From: Aegilops tauschii subsp. strangulata
Taxonomy: Eukaryota > Streptophyta > Magnoliopsida > Poales > Poaceae
NCBI RefSeq assembly: GCF_002575655.3
Contig: NC_053035.3
Location: 501,176,601-501,240,600, forward strand
Reading direction: 5' to 3'
Length of the DNA stretch: 64,000 nt
Shown here: positions 22,214-34,072 of the stretch, in pieces
Layout: every line of letters starts with the position of its first letter
How positions within the stretch are numbered: the stretch's first letter is position 1
Position numbers and translations under genes: made by a program
Notes under the pieces: model-generated
Database searches by the model: none
What the model was told of the DNA's origin: nothing
What the model saw: the letters and a program-made list of their open reading frames with translations, nothing else

Positions 22214-23279
22214 CTGGGGGATTCATCAGAGTCAAAAAGAAAAAACAGCTTGTAAGCAAACAAGGAAAGTAGAAATACTGTAAGTAAAACGCTACACCAA
22301 AGCTTCAGTCAATTATGTTCGAGAGAGGGCACAAAAGGTGCAGTGTTTCCGCATGAGATAAAAATAGATGATGTGGACTTAGGTGTAGAAAATTACCACC
22401 CTCCAAAACAAATGATGGACCTTTTATATGCAACAAAGTAAAGAAGTTTACAAATTAACAGCTTGTCTGAATCTATTTCTAATGTGAGAAAGTAGGTTAC
22501 TGAAATAACTTACATGTAGTTTATCAATAGGAACATACATAAACAAGGTGATACATCCGTATTAAACTTGGATAGTAGCAACTTGGTTTCAGGGGCAACG
22601 TTATATATATTTTTTATTGGTGAATGGTTAAGAAAATAATACCACTCTTACCCACCACTCAAGGGAAGATTAATTATCACATTCACCATTGTCAGTCACA
22701 ACTGCTAATGAGCACAAAAATGCAACTAAAGCCTAATAAAGAACATTCACATTTCTGTACTGAATGATCATGCTGCATATGAGCCAAGCACATAAGAATC
22801 ATTATGTGAACTGCATATGCCATGTCTAAAAAAAGAATTGCTCTTTGCGTAGTAGAAATTAAATCAATAGTCTGGAGAGAACTATACAGAAATAACAAAA
22901 ATATTAAGGAGATGTTGCTGCTAGTTGCGTGCAGCTGCATGCTTTGCCTCATGCAAAGAAAGTAGAACATTTTGTTTACCAACTGCAAATATTTGTGGTT
23001 GTTCTTCCATTAGCACTGGTATCTACTTGGCAATGGCAAAAGGATGAAATTTAGCTACATAAATATTTGGTGTTTCTCCAAATTCTAAAGATGAAATAAC
23101 TGAACATTGAAAGAACAGTAAAAAATATACAAAGCAAGGATACACAAGCACACACAGCACACGCGCATGTAGGCAGAACTGGCCCAGCCATGGCCGCCGC
23201 GACATGGATTCCTCATTGCCGTCGCCGTGACATACATGGATCAGAGGTAGATGCATATGAGAGGAGTGCATAGGGAGAG

Positions 23280-23880
23280 GAGTTGAGGGTTGGTACCATG
23301 GGCGTACGTGCGGGCCTGCAGCCGTCAAGGCGGGAGGCAAGTTGAAGGGCTCGGGGGTGGAGTGGGGGCGTCTCTCTCTCTATGCTCGGCCCTGGTAGCT
23401 GCACGGCGCCGGAGATCTCGTGTATGGGCTGCAGCATGACCCTGGTGGCCGATGGGCTTGGCCGGCGCTGCTCCGGCGAGGGGCGTCACTCCGGCGAGGA
23501 GGAAGCCCGTGCGGCGAGGGGGAGGCCGGATCCGGAGTGGCCGGACCTCCCGAGGCCAGATCCGGGCGCGAGGCAGCATGGGGCGGCGGCGGCGACGCGG
23601 GGACGCGGGCGGGGCGCAGAGGAACTCGGTGCTCGGCTCCCATGGCGGCAGCGGATCTCGAGGTTGGGGCGACGGGCGACGAGGCTTCCGCGGCGGGGCC
23701 GCGAGCTTGTGGGGAGGTGGCGGCGCGAGGCGGCGGGGCTCCTAGGTTCTGGTGAGGTGGCGGCGCGCACCGACGGGCGGAGGCAAGGTGGCGCAGCGGC
23801 ACGGGGTCGAGGGAGGCGGGGTCGGGTGGCGCTCGGCTGTGGGGCAGGGGCGGAGAGAGAGGGGATAGAGATAGAGGAGG
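23280..23880. other. GC-rich block inside CACTA-1
   Basis: Very GC-rich sequence just inside the right subterminal repeats, open in several frames on both strands. It may be the leader and promoter region of the transposon transcript or a second captured fragment. No domain is recognised. Confidence 0.35.
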
Positions 23881-24129
23881 TGGGGGCAACGGTTTTCTTT
23901 TTACCCAAAAAAAAGATAGCCACCCTCTTTGCCGTCCGCCAGCAGATGGCAAAGAATCTTTGCCATCTGCCAGCAGACGGCAAAGAAATGGCAGATGGCA
24001 AAGACCTTCTTTGTCGTCTGCCTGTTCTTTGCCGTCTGTTGTTTGGTAGCTGATGGCAAAGACATTCTTTGCCGTCCGCAAGCAGACGGCAAAGAACTGG
24101 CAGACGGCAAAATCCCTGATTCCAGTAGT

Positions 24130-25871
24130 GAAGCCTTATGGTTGTCTCTTTATTGCATAAGATGCAAGCGCCAAATAATTGCTTTACTTTATCGCTATGC
24201 GATAGCAATAGTTGCAAGAGCAATAGTTGGCGAGACGACCATGTGACAACACATTGATATAGATCAAGATGATGAAGATCATGGTGTCATGCCGGTGACG
24301 ATGGAAATCATGACGATGCTTTGAAGATGGAGATCAAAGGCACAAGATGATGATGGCCATATCATGTCACATATTTTGATTGCATATGATGTTTATGTTT
24401 TATAAATCTTATTTGCTTAGTTCGACGGTAGCTTTATAAGATGATCTCTCACTAATTATCAAGGTACAAGTGTTCTCCCTGAGTATGCACCGTTGCGAAA
24501 GTTCTTCGTGCTGAGACACCACGTGATGATCGGGTGTGATAGGCTCTACGTTCAAATACAACGGGTGCAAACAGTTACACACGCGGAATACTCAGGTTAA
24601 ACTTGACGAGCCTAGCATATAACAGATATGGCCTCGGAACACTGAGACCGAAAGGTCGAGCGTGAATCATATAGTAGATATGATCAACATAGTGATGTTC
24701 ACCATTGAAACTACTCCATCTCACGTGATGATCAGACATGGTTTAGTTGATATGGATCACGTGATCACTTAGAGGATTAGAGGGATGTCTATCTAAGTGG
24801 GAGTTCTTAAGTAATATGATTAATTGAACTTAAATTTATCATGAACTTAGTCCTGGTAGTATTAGCATATCTATGTTGTAGATCAATAGCTCGCCTTTAG
24901 CTCCCCTGTCTTATTTTTGATATGTTCCTAGAGAAAACTAAGTTGAAAGATGTTAGTAGCAATGATGCGGATTGGATCCGTGATCTGAGGTTTATCCTCA
25001 TTGCTGCACAGAAGAATTATGTCCTTGATGCACCGCTAGGTGACAAACCTATTGCAGGAGCAGATGCAGATGTTATGAACGTTTGGCTAGCTCAATATGA
25101 TGACTACTTGATAGTTTAGTGCACCATGCTTAAACGGCTTAGAATCGGGACTTCAAAGACGTTTTGAACGCCATGGACCATATGAGATGTTCCAGGAGTT
25201 GAAGTTAATATTTCAAGCAAATACCCGAGTTGAGAGATATGAAGTCTCCAACAAGTTCAATAGCTAAAAGATGGAGGAGAATAGCTCAAGCAGTGAGCAT
25301 GTGCTCAGATTGTCTGGGTACTACAATCGCTTGAATCAAGTGGGAGTTAATCTTTCAAATAAAATAGTGATTGACAGAATTCTCTAGTCACCATCACCAA
25401 GTTAGTAGAACTTCGTGATGAACTATAATATGCAAGGGATAACGGAAACGATTCCCAAGCTCTTCGTGATGCTGAAAACGACGAAGGTAGAAATCAAGAA
25501 AAGCATCAAGTGTTGATGGTAAACAAAACCACTAGTTTCAAGTAAAGGGACAAAGGGAAGAAAGGGGAACTTCAAGAAGAACGGCAAGCAAGTTGCTGCT
25601 CAAGTGAAAAACCCAAGTCTGGACCTAAGCCTGAAACTGAGTGCTTCTACTGCAAAGGGACTGGTCACTGGAAGCGGAACTACCCCAAGTAATTGGCGGA
25701 TAAGAAGGATGGCAAAGTGAACATAGGTATATTTGATATACATGTTATTTATGTGTACTTTACTAGTGTTTATAGCAACCCCTCAGTATTTGATACTAGT
25801 TCAGTTGCTAAGAATAGTAACTCGAAACGGGAGTTGCAGAATGAACAGAGACTAGTTAAGGGTGAAGTGAT
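24130..25871 (+). pseudogene. gag of element A (degenerate)
   Basis: Resumes the copia leader and encodes a broken gag. The segment from 24922 (MFLEKTKLKDVSSNDADWI...) matches the gag N-terminal region, followed by stops and frameshifts. The zinc knuckle at 25642-25683 reads CFYCKGTGHWKRNY: the fourth ligand, normally Cys, is Tyr (TAC at 25681-25683), the same change as in element B. A stop (TAA) follows two codons later. The region is cut at 25871 by CACTA-2 and continues at 46592. Confidence 0.85.
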
Positions 25872-26681
25872 CACTACAAGAAACCTGTTAATACATGACG
25901 GATTTCTGGTGACGTTCCTAGAAATCGTCATGGATGATGACGGTTTTCTCTTATCCGTCATGGAAAGCGTCATCGATCAACAGGATGTGACTGCCCTCCG
26001 GAAAAGGTAGCCCTTTATGATGGACATCGATGGGCCGTCACGGAAACTGTCACATATCAACTTGCAAGTCTTGTCTTTTTCTTTCTTTATTATCCGTCAT
26101 CTGGACCGTCACCGATGGCTCCCGCTGATGTGTCGTGTGTGGTTTCTTGGTTGGCCCATATGTCAGTTGAATGTGTAATATAATCTCTACTATCTCTACT
26201 ATCTAAAAGAAATGTAACGTTCCCTCTCCCCTCTTACGTTCGTCAAGCCTCCCGTCCCGACCCACCTCTGATTTTCTTTCCCCGCTCCCGGTTTTCTCCC
26301 TCACGGTTTTCCCCCCTCCCGGTTCACATTTGTACTAGCAGGCAATCAATCACATAAGGTAACCAGAGGCAATCATTCCAAACAGAATCATTTCACATAA
26401 GGTAACCAGAGGCAATTAATCCTAACGCAATCAATTCATTCAATCACCTTCCTTCTTTCAAACAAACGGTGATCAATCTCTCCTCCTTCTTTCATTGATA
26501 CTGTGGTCAATATTTTTCCTTCTTTGACTATCACCATGGTTTAGCTGGCGCCAATTGATATTGAAAAAGTCGTATCAGCCAAATTATGTCTTTTTAGTTG
26601 GCGCCAATACAAAATGAGGAGCGCTTCTCTTCCCGCCATATCTCTAATGCCATGCTATAAAAGTCATGCAGCGTTCTGACC

Positions 26682-28040
26682 ATGAGTCGTGTAGAGCAGA
26701 AATCGGGTCTTGGCAAAGATGGGCCGTCCTGGCTCAAAGAGGATCATGGCACCACCACCTGTGAACTTCGTTCCCGCTCCCGTTGGCTCTCCCCCTCCGA
26801 TCAACAGGCAACATTAGTTCCATTCCTGCTGTTAGCTGTTTGCATAAGTATAATCTACATTATTGTTCTCTTTCTCAATGCTGACCAATTGCAGGCATGT
26901 AAGGTTCAACGAAATAGAGAACCTACACATATACAGTAGAGGTTGGGACGCAACGGCAAAGGTTTTGTGTGCTCGCATCAAACATACTCGGAGTGGAACT
27001 GCCGTCTTTCACGCCATCCTCATCGTCCAGACTGTAAGAATTCAAAATGTATACAGTAAATTTCATTGGGGGGTCAAAATGGAAGCAACATGCTGCTAAT
27101 GTATGCAATAAATTTCACAGGGGGTCAAAATGGATGCAATTGCATTCGATCCGTTTCAACCTATCGCATATCGCTTCATGGACAACCTACGTGCCGGCTC
27201 AGTATACTTTTTCAGTAAAGTTGGTTTCGAACCAGCAGGTGTGCATCTGCCAGTTGCTTTGTGGCTGCCATGTGACTTTTACATCGCCCTCCACTCGCGC
27301 ACTGAAATACGTCTTGCAAGGGCCAGCATTAACATCACTACGTTGCCGCCACTATTCAGAGATTTTATAAATGTCTTCAGCCTCAGAGACAGGATGCTTG
27401 CAGGTGCTTTGTATCATTTCACGATTAATTATGCTGACATGTGGTTGAGACAGGCTTTGTTAATAAATTCTAAACATTTTTTGCCCAGATGTCATTGGTA
27501 TAGTGATGCATGTCAGCCGCATAATGTTACACAGGTCATCCGACCGTACCACGCCATACCGACATGTGGTGCTAATGGACAGTCGGTAAGTACTTCATCC
27601 AAGTGGTTCATGTATAATACATTTTACTGTGTCACAGGGCTAACATTTCATTGCTCAAACAGGAGGGAGTTTATCTACCTACGCGTCTGGGACCAGCATG
27701 TGTCACGCCACTTGACACGGTGGGGACTAGCGAAACAGGGGCTCTGGACTTTAGGTGCCACACTGCTTGAGGTCAACAGAGCAAAACGTGAGTCCTTGCG
27801 TTAACAAAGAAAGTTTAACATTGATTTATATTGTTTGATTAAACCTACTTTGTAGGGTTTCTGAAAACGACATACATGAGCCAGCTTGTCTTCGAACCAG
27901 ACAACCAGCAATCCTACGAGCTGGCGGCCTGCCGTGCCGCACTAGGAGATGCGGTTGGGTCCTTGCAGAACCGGGCCAGCTTGATCGTCCAACGAATGAG
28001 CCATGTTCACGTTCAACGAATGAGGAGGGTTCAAGTGTGA
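26682..28040 (+). CDS. Helitron-borne multi-exon gene, possibly OB-fold (RPA-like)
   Basis: A run of coding-looking segments: an ATG exon at 26682, a segment after the acceptor near 26894 (YSRGWDATAKVLCARI...), a longer open segment at 27130-27590 (AGSVYFFSKVGFEPAG... VALWLPCDFYIALHSRTEI), and a terminal segment from about 27857 (FLKTTYMSQLVFEPD...) to TGA at 28040. The pattern of a basic strand-rich stretch with SVYFFSKV and FYI--HSRTEI recalls the RPA/OB-fold (DUF223-like) proteins often carried by plant Helitrons. Exact exon joins were not fixed, and the family assignment is tentative. Confidence 0.4.
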
Positions 28041-29880
28041 TGCAAACTACACTGAAATGCTCTATAATGATCTGCCACATAGTGATTCGTCGCCTCTAAA
28101 ACAGCTTCATATATAATCCAGCTTTTATACGTGCTGTCGTGGTTGTAAATCCAGCTGGTATTGAAATAAAACAAATAAATAAAGACGAGAATCTGTCCGG
28201 GATCAACTGCTATATCTATGTTCTTTCCAGGTCATTGCCTTCCCTATTAATTCCTTCCTATCCCCTGCGTAGAATCTGCGCATTAACTTTAATTAATTAA
28301 TACGGGATCACCTTCCTATCCCGTGCGTTGCATATAAGCCTAAATTCCACGCACAGTGTTATAAGCATACAAACCTCATGCACACTCCGTGCCATTGGTT
28401 TCAAAAAATTGTTCCCCTGTTCTTCCTTGCAAGCTGATTTCCTGGGTGCCACGCCGCTAAGATAAACGCACACAGACTCCAGTATAATTTGCTTCGGTAA
28501 GTCCTATGATTTAATCATGTTTATAGTTTGTAATTAGCCCCATGTTTGTGAGCATCGACTCTGAGCAAAATGCGTCCTGTTTACTATTTGGGCTTCGAGC
28601 AGAATACAATAGTATGATTCAAACTAATACGTGAGGTTGCAGAAGGACACATACCCACATAAAATCAGCAGCTGGATGGACCGGGAGAGGGGGGCCTCCA
28701 TCCCCTTGCGATGTGCGGGCTGCAGCTCCTCTCCATGCCGTGGGAGCAAGCTCCAGCACACGGAGGCAGCTCAGCCTCCGTCTTACGCGCAGACGCCGTC
28801 TCCCGACCCGCCGTCACCGTATCACGCTCACCCACCATTTCCCCACCACCGCGCCTGCCATCACGGCCGACAGCACACGCAGCCCCCATCACCGTGGCCA
28901 GAACGCCTGCCTTCAAGGACGGCGGCCCGCACATCCTCAACGAGCAGAGCAAGGTAGAGCGCCGCCGGACGCGACATCGCCGACGAGCGTCCCAAATTGC
29001 CCGCTGCAGCGGCATGGATTTCGGCGCCGTCAGCCGCCGCTATCTCCTTCCTTTCCGTGATTGTCGGCGATAATTGGGGGATATTTTGCGTAGGGTTTCG
29101 ACCGGATCTGGTTTTGTGATTCGGGGGTTGATCTGTGCCGTCCAGAGGATCGGGCGGTACGGTGCGCATCGTGGCACAGCTGTGGTGGCAGGCCCAAGTT
29201 GGGCCAATTCAGAACGGCCCATCTTAGTTGTCATAATAAATTAGATCTCGCACGCGGGCCAAATGTCATAATAAGCTTCGTGTTCTCTCTTGTGCAACTG
29301 GGCCGAAATTAATTATATTTTCGCATGTTTACAATACATGGTCACATGTAAACAATCCTTATGTGATTGTCTGATGAAATGTAAACTGCAAGATGTGAAC
29401 AATATGTTTGTATATATTCCCAGTTGCTATTAGTGTTACGGAAATAAAATATGTATCACCATGTAAAATCAGTTTTCATGGCAATAAATTATAATTTATC
29501 ATGTTCAGGTATACTAGTATCAACTGCATTTCACTACTGTTGAATACTTTTGGCAAATAGCGGCAAGCATGAATAACTTTAAAGTCATTCATCATGTACA
29601 GTAAGCGTGAAATTTATATGAAGTTTGATGTAGAATAAGCGTGCACTATACAAGCTAACTATAAAGAAAAATGGACGGTGGCAACGTAATTATAACTTTT
29701 TTTTACACCGTCTTGCTTGCAGATGAAGTCTCCGGCACGATCAAGTGATCGTACTCCCTCTAAAGACATGACGATATCTATGAACCAAAGTAATATTTAT
29801 CATGTCGAACTCTATTAGCAAAAGTACTATTTAATGATCTAATGGTGTGTAAGTGTACATAACCTCATGAAATATTACTG
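28041..29880. other. Helitron interior without a firm gene
   Basis: 28041-28620 is AT-rich spacer. 28630-29230 is GC-rich with long unsupported open frames on both strands, resembling a captured or leader exon. 29231-29880 is AT-rich and shows nothing recognisable. Confidence 0.4.
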
Positions 29881-29898
29881 TTATTGTTTTGTTGTTTA

Positions 29899-31990
29899 GG
29901 TGTCGTCGATATTAGTAATGGAGCGGAACCTATGGATGCGAAAGAGCGCAAGCGGCAACGTGCTAGGGAACGATACGCACAGATGGGTGAAGAGAAAAAA
30001 ATGAACTACTTAAGAAGCGTCGTGAAGCCTATCAAGATAAGAAAGCTCGACTATTGGTTAATTCCCAAGAGACACGATCAGGTCCACACATGTCAGATGT
30101 TAAAGGTGCTAAATAGTAGGCATATCATTACTTGCAAATATATCAATTTCATTTTTCCATGTTTCTAAGCAACTAAACCTGACGTGCCGTCGTTAGAACA
30201 AGAAGACACTTCTTGCAACAAGGAAAATATGGTTCCTCGTGAAGATAATGACTGGCTAAGAAGAAATGACACGTACAGGAGGCAATTGATTGAATTGCCG
30301 GTTCAAAACAAAGAAAACCATATGACTGGTATAAATACAACCAATAAATCTTACTATATATGCTGATAATTCATTACTCATTGTTCTACGTATGTAATGA
30401 TTCATTATTCTGTAGATATTATGGACTTCAACAGTTGCAGTACTGTTAGTCCCACATCATCCCATATTCAGCCACAACCCATAGATCCCAAAGAGCGAAG
30501 GAGGCAACGAGATAGGGAACGATATGCGAACATGGAGAGCAATAAAAAAGAAGCACTGTTGAAAAGACAACGTGAAGCCTATCAAAAAACAAAATCATCG
30601 ACAGGTAAAATTTGCGCCAGACCAGTCAAAATTGTACATTCGTTGCATGTAACAAACCAGCACTCTGAAAATGTTGCCGCTTTCATGTGATTCAACAGAG
30701 AAAGTCAACGATACACGTGCTAATGATAGGGAACGGTATGCTCACATGGATAACAACAAGAAAGATGCACTGCTAGAAAGTAAGCGTGAAGCCTATCAGC
30801 AGACAAAATCTTCGACAGGTAATAATTGCACAACACAAATCATAATTGTTCCCTAATAGCCGACATCACACAAACAGTACTCTTATGGTGTTATACTTAT
30901 CATTTGATTTCAACAGAGAAAATGGAAAGTAGACGTGCTAATGATAGGGAGAGGTATGCCAATATGACTCATGAGAAAAAACATGCAAAGAGCGCTCGCC
31001 GCACGTCTTTGCGCAACACTCTCAACCAAGATTCCTTGGCCATGGAGAACCCATGTTACATCCCCAAGATAGTTTGCAAAAATGAAAGTTCATTTGGTCC
31101 CGATGGCTCCGTAGTCAGACGTGATTGGTCTATTCCCGAGCTCACTGGTTCCCCTATTTATATCCAGTCCGCTTCTGAGGATATATCGTGTGTGGAGACA
31201 CCAGATATGGATGTCAGTATGGAGCCACGGAGAAAACATGTGACACCCGGGGAAAGGCAAGCTTTGATGGATCGTAGAAACCAAGCTTTTCATGCAAGTG
31301 GTAGGAAGAATAGACACACATCGATCGATGAAAACACGTCGATTGCGCTAGACGACGTAAATGTGTTTGAACATCCAACACAATCGGGAGTCATTAACAA
31401 TGGTAATGTTCTTAACTTCGGTATTCTCATTCTCTAGAATTATTCACTGAAATTTTTATATTCTATTAATAGAAAGTACATCGCCATTGTGTGAGCCTAG
31501 CGAAATACATCTAGCACCCAACAATGATGTGAATGCATCGTTAGATCAACATCCAACAATGACGGTGGAAGGTGTCAATGGTTTTGAACTTCCTGCACAA
31601 TCTGTCCTTGTCAATAATGGTAATGCTTTCTCTTAATTGTTTGAACATTATAAGATAAGTCGTTCATAATCATATTGATTACACTTTTATGTTGTATTCA
31701 TAGAGAATACATCTCCAATTACTTGTGCGTTGCAAGAACATACAACACACTCACGAGCCAATGACGATGGTAAGCTTTTTTTATTAAATTCATGCACGAT
31801 GATTTATTGGAGACATTAGCCTCATAAATAATTTTGGGATAGGTGATGGAGATGGTGTCATATTGGAGGACAACTCGGAAGACGAGGAAGGCTACATGTT
31901 CGCTGGGATGGGTATTTTAATCATGTTTCATGATGTCTCGTGTATATCATATGCATGTTTTTGTACTCATATTGTCAGTGCATTGCACAA
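29899..31990 (+). CDS. N-terminal exon series of the Helitron Rep gene with tandemly repeated exons
   Basis: Four successive exons encode versions of one motif: RQRARERYAQM (about 29950), RQRDRERYANM (30505), NDRERYAHM (30720) and NDRERYANM (30935), each followed by a Lys-rich K-EA-Y segment. Each is introduced by CAACAG-like acceptors and ended by ACAG|GT donors. The first has an extra or missing A in an AAAAAAA run (29995-30001) that shifts its frame. Longer exons follow (30915-31400, then short acidic ones at 31474, 31704 and 31843), all starting Glu-rich. Basic (R)ERYA-type N-termini are common in grass Helitron transposases. Joined splicing is inferred. Confidence 0.6.
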
Positions 31991-31996
31991 TTTCAG

Positions 31997-34072
31997 AGGA
32001 GGACAACGACGAAGATGTTGAAATGGAGGATGTTGACGATGACGACGACACTACTTCCATTTCAAACGTTCCAGATCCCTACGATATGGTTTATAGCAAA
32101 CTCCCAACCAACACACACAAGCTGAAGTCGGTGGAGGACTGCAAACACTGCTATGCAAAGAAGTTCGAGCGTGAGTCCATGGGTTTTTGCTGCCGGAAGG
32201 GGAAGATCAAACTGGCCAACCCAAATACGCCACCCGAGCTCATGAGGCTATGGACAAGTGCAGATTCTGATTCCAGGCATTTTCGTGACAATATCAGGTT
32301 TTTCAACGGCCACTTCTCATTCACCTCACTATATTGTCACCTTGATAGTGATACCACCAACATATCAAAGCACCCTATCTATACATTTCGTGCCCATGGC
32401 CAAATGTACCACAACATACGGTCATTCGGCAAACAAGATGGTTTGGATCGTAGTCACTTGGAGCTCTACTTCTATGATGATGACCCCAGTTTAGAACACA
32501 GGTATCGCAGTTGCCGTAAAGAGCAGTGCCAGAAAGACAAAGAAGTAATCACACAATTGGTCAACATACTTCATGGCAACCCATACTCTGAACACCTCCG
32601 GAGTATGGGCCATGTTGATGATGTTGATGACTATCACATAACACTTAACCTTGACCAACGGATGGATCAAAGAAGATATAACACGCCGACCACTTCAGAG
32701 GTAGCTGCTGTGTGGGTGGAGGGTAGTGAACGTCGAAGACAATTCGAAAATAGCGTCATCCTGCAAGGTAAGAATAGAGATATATATGGCATCAAGTCCT
32801 ACCATGGATGCTATGATGCGTTGTCGTACCCTCTTTTCTTCCCTAGAGGTGAACTTGGGTGGCATACTGATATCCCGAAGGAAGGTGTGCCCTATGAAAC
32901 TGTGATGGCAGCTCGTGCAGCTCGTCTAGCTCATGGCCACAACAATAGGTCCTCCAATCCCTCAATCAGTGACAACGCCAATGATGATGAAGGTTAGTGT
33001 TGCAATAAGTTGTTACATCACCGTCCATTTGAGGTGTGCTCTCAATCAACATCACCATCGATTTTCAATTTTGTATGCAGCTTTTGGAGGCAGGCTATGT
33101 GTATCTGTGAGGGACTACTACTGCTACAAATTGCAGATGCGTCCAGGGATATTCAACCCGATCCTCTTTGGCAAGCGTCTTTTTCAGCAGTTCGCGGTCG
33201 ACACATACATCAAGATTGAGAACTCCCGGTTGGACTATATATGGGGTCATCAAGATAAAATAAGGGCGGACCTATACCAAGGCTTGGTGGATAGCTTACA
33301 TGCTGGTGAGGGTAGGGCAGATTCTGTTGGAAAACGCACAGTTCTAGCTACGTCATTTATCGGTGGTCCACGAGACATGAGGCGTCGCTACATGGATGCT
33401 ATGGCCTTAGTTAGGAGGTATGGAAAGCCAGACATCTTCCTCACAATGACATGCAACCCAAACTGGGATGAGATTAGGCAGGAGCTCTACCCTGGCCAGA
33501 CACCTCAAGATCGTCCAGATCTCGTCGTTCGTGTTTTCAGGGCTAAGTTGGAAGAACTCAAAAATAAGCTACTTAAAAAGGATATCTTGGGCAAGGTGAG
33601 GGCTTATGTGTATGTGGTGGAGTTCCAAAAGAGGGGCCTGCCTCATGCGCACTTCCTGCTCATCATGGAGGGCCGATACAAGCTCACATGCCCCGAGCAG
33701 TATGATCGCCTTATCTCAGCCGAACTCCCCAACAAGAAGAAGTACCTAGAACTGTACAAGTTGGTCGTGAAACATATGATGCATGGACCTTGTGGTGCTT
33801 TGAATCCCGAATGCTCTTGCACAAAGGGTCGTCCTTCTTGCAAGAATCACTATCCGCGGCCTTTCAACGCGGCTACCTTACAAGGCAAGGACTCCTACCC
33901 GCTATACAGACGACGTGAAGACGGATGTAAAGCAATGGTTCGAAAGGAATGGCTAGATAATAGGTGGGTCGTCCCATACAACCCACACCTCTTGCGCTAC
34001 TTCAACTGTCACATCAATGTTGAGGCATGCGGCAGCATAAAAGCCGTCAAATACATGTTCAAATACATCTAA
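31997..34072 (+). CDS. Helitron Rep (HUH endonuclease) domain, two exons, prematurely ended
   Basis: Exon 31997-32992 encodes an acidic start and the Helitron-like N domain (CKHCYAKKFERES, GQMYHNIRSF, YHGCYDALSYPLFFPRGELGWH). Exon 33081-34072 encodes AFGGRLCVSVRDYYCYKLQ and the Rep endonuclease with the HUH motif in FQKRGLPHAHFLL (about 33625-33665) and a final tyrosine motif KYMFKYI. TAA at 34070-34072 then stops translation. The splice (GAAG|GTTAGT to TGCAG|CT) keeps the frame. The Rep protein would nick and join the Helitron ends. The linker that normally connects Rep to the helicase is missing. Confidence 0.92.

Larger units (their letters stand above)
20610..24129. mobile_element. CACTA-1, a non-autonomous CACTA transposon carrying host gene exons
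   Basis: The ends CACTACAGGAAT and (inverted) CACTACTGGAAT are flanked by AAG on both sides (20607-20609, 24130-24132). The uninterrupted site exists in element B (near 58540-58575), confirming a clean 3520-bp insertion with a 3-bp duplication. Both ends are packed with subterminal repeats of the type TTTGCCGTCTGCC and its inverse (20630-20910 and 23928-24110), as expected for transposase binding sites. No transposase gene was recognised. The interior carries three glutamine synthetase exons on the minus strand and a GC-rich block at 23280-23880. Confidence 0.92.

Noticed and set aside
20664..24246. Repetitive frames rich in DGK, CRLP and FAICQQ
   Set aside because: Translations of the CACTA-1 subterminal palindromes, not proteins.
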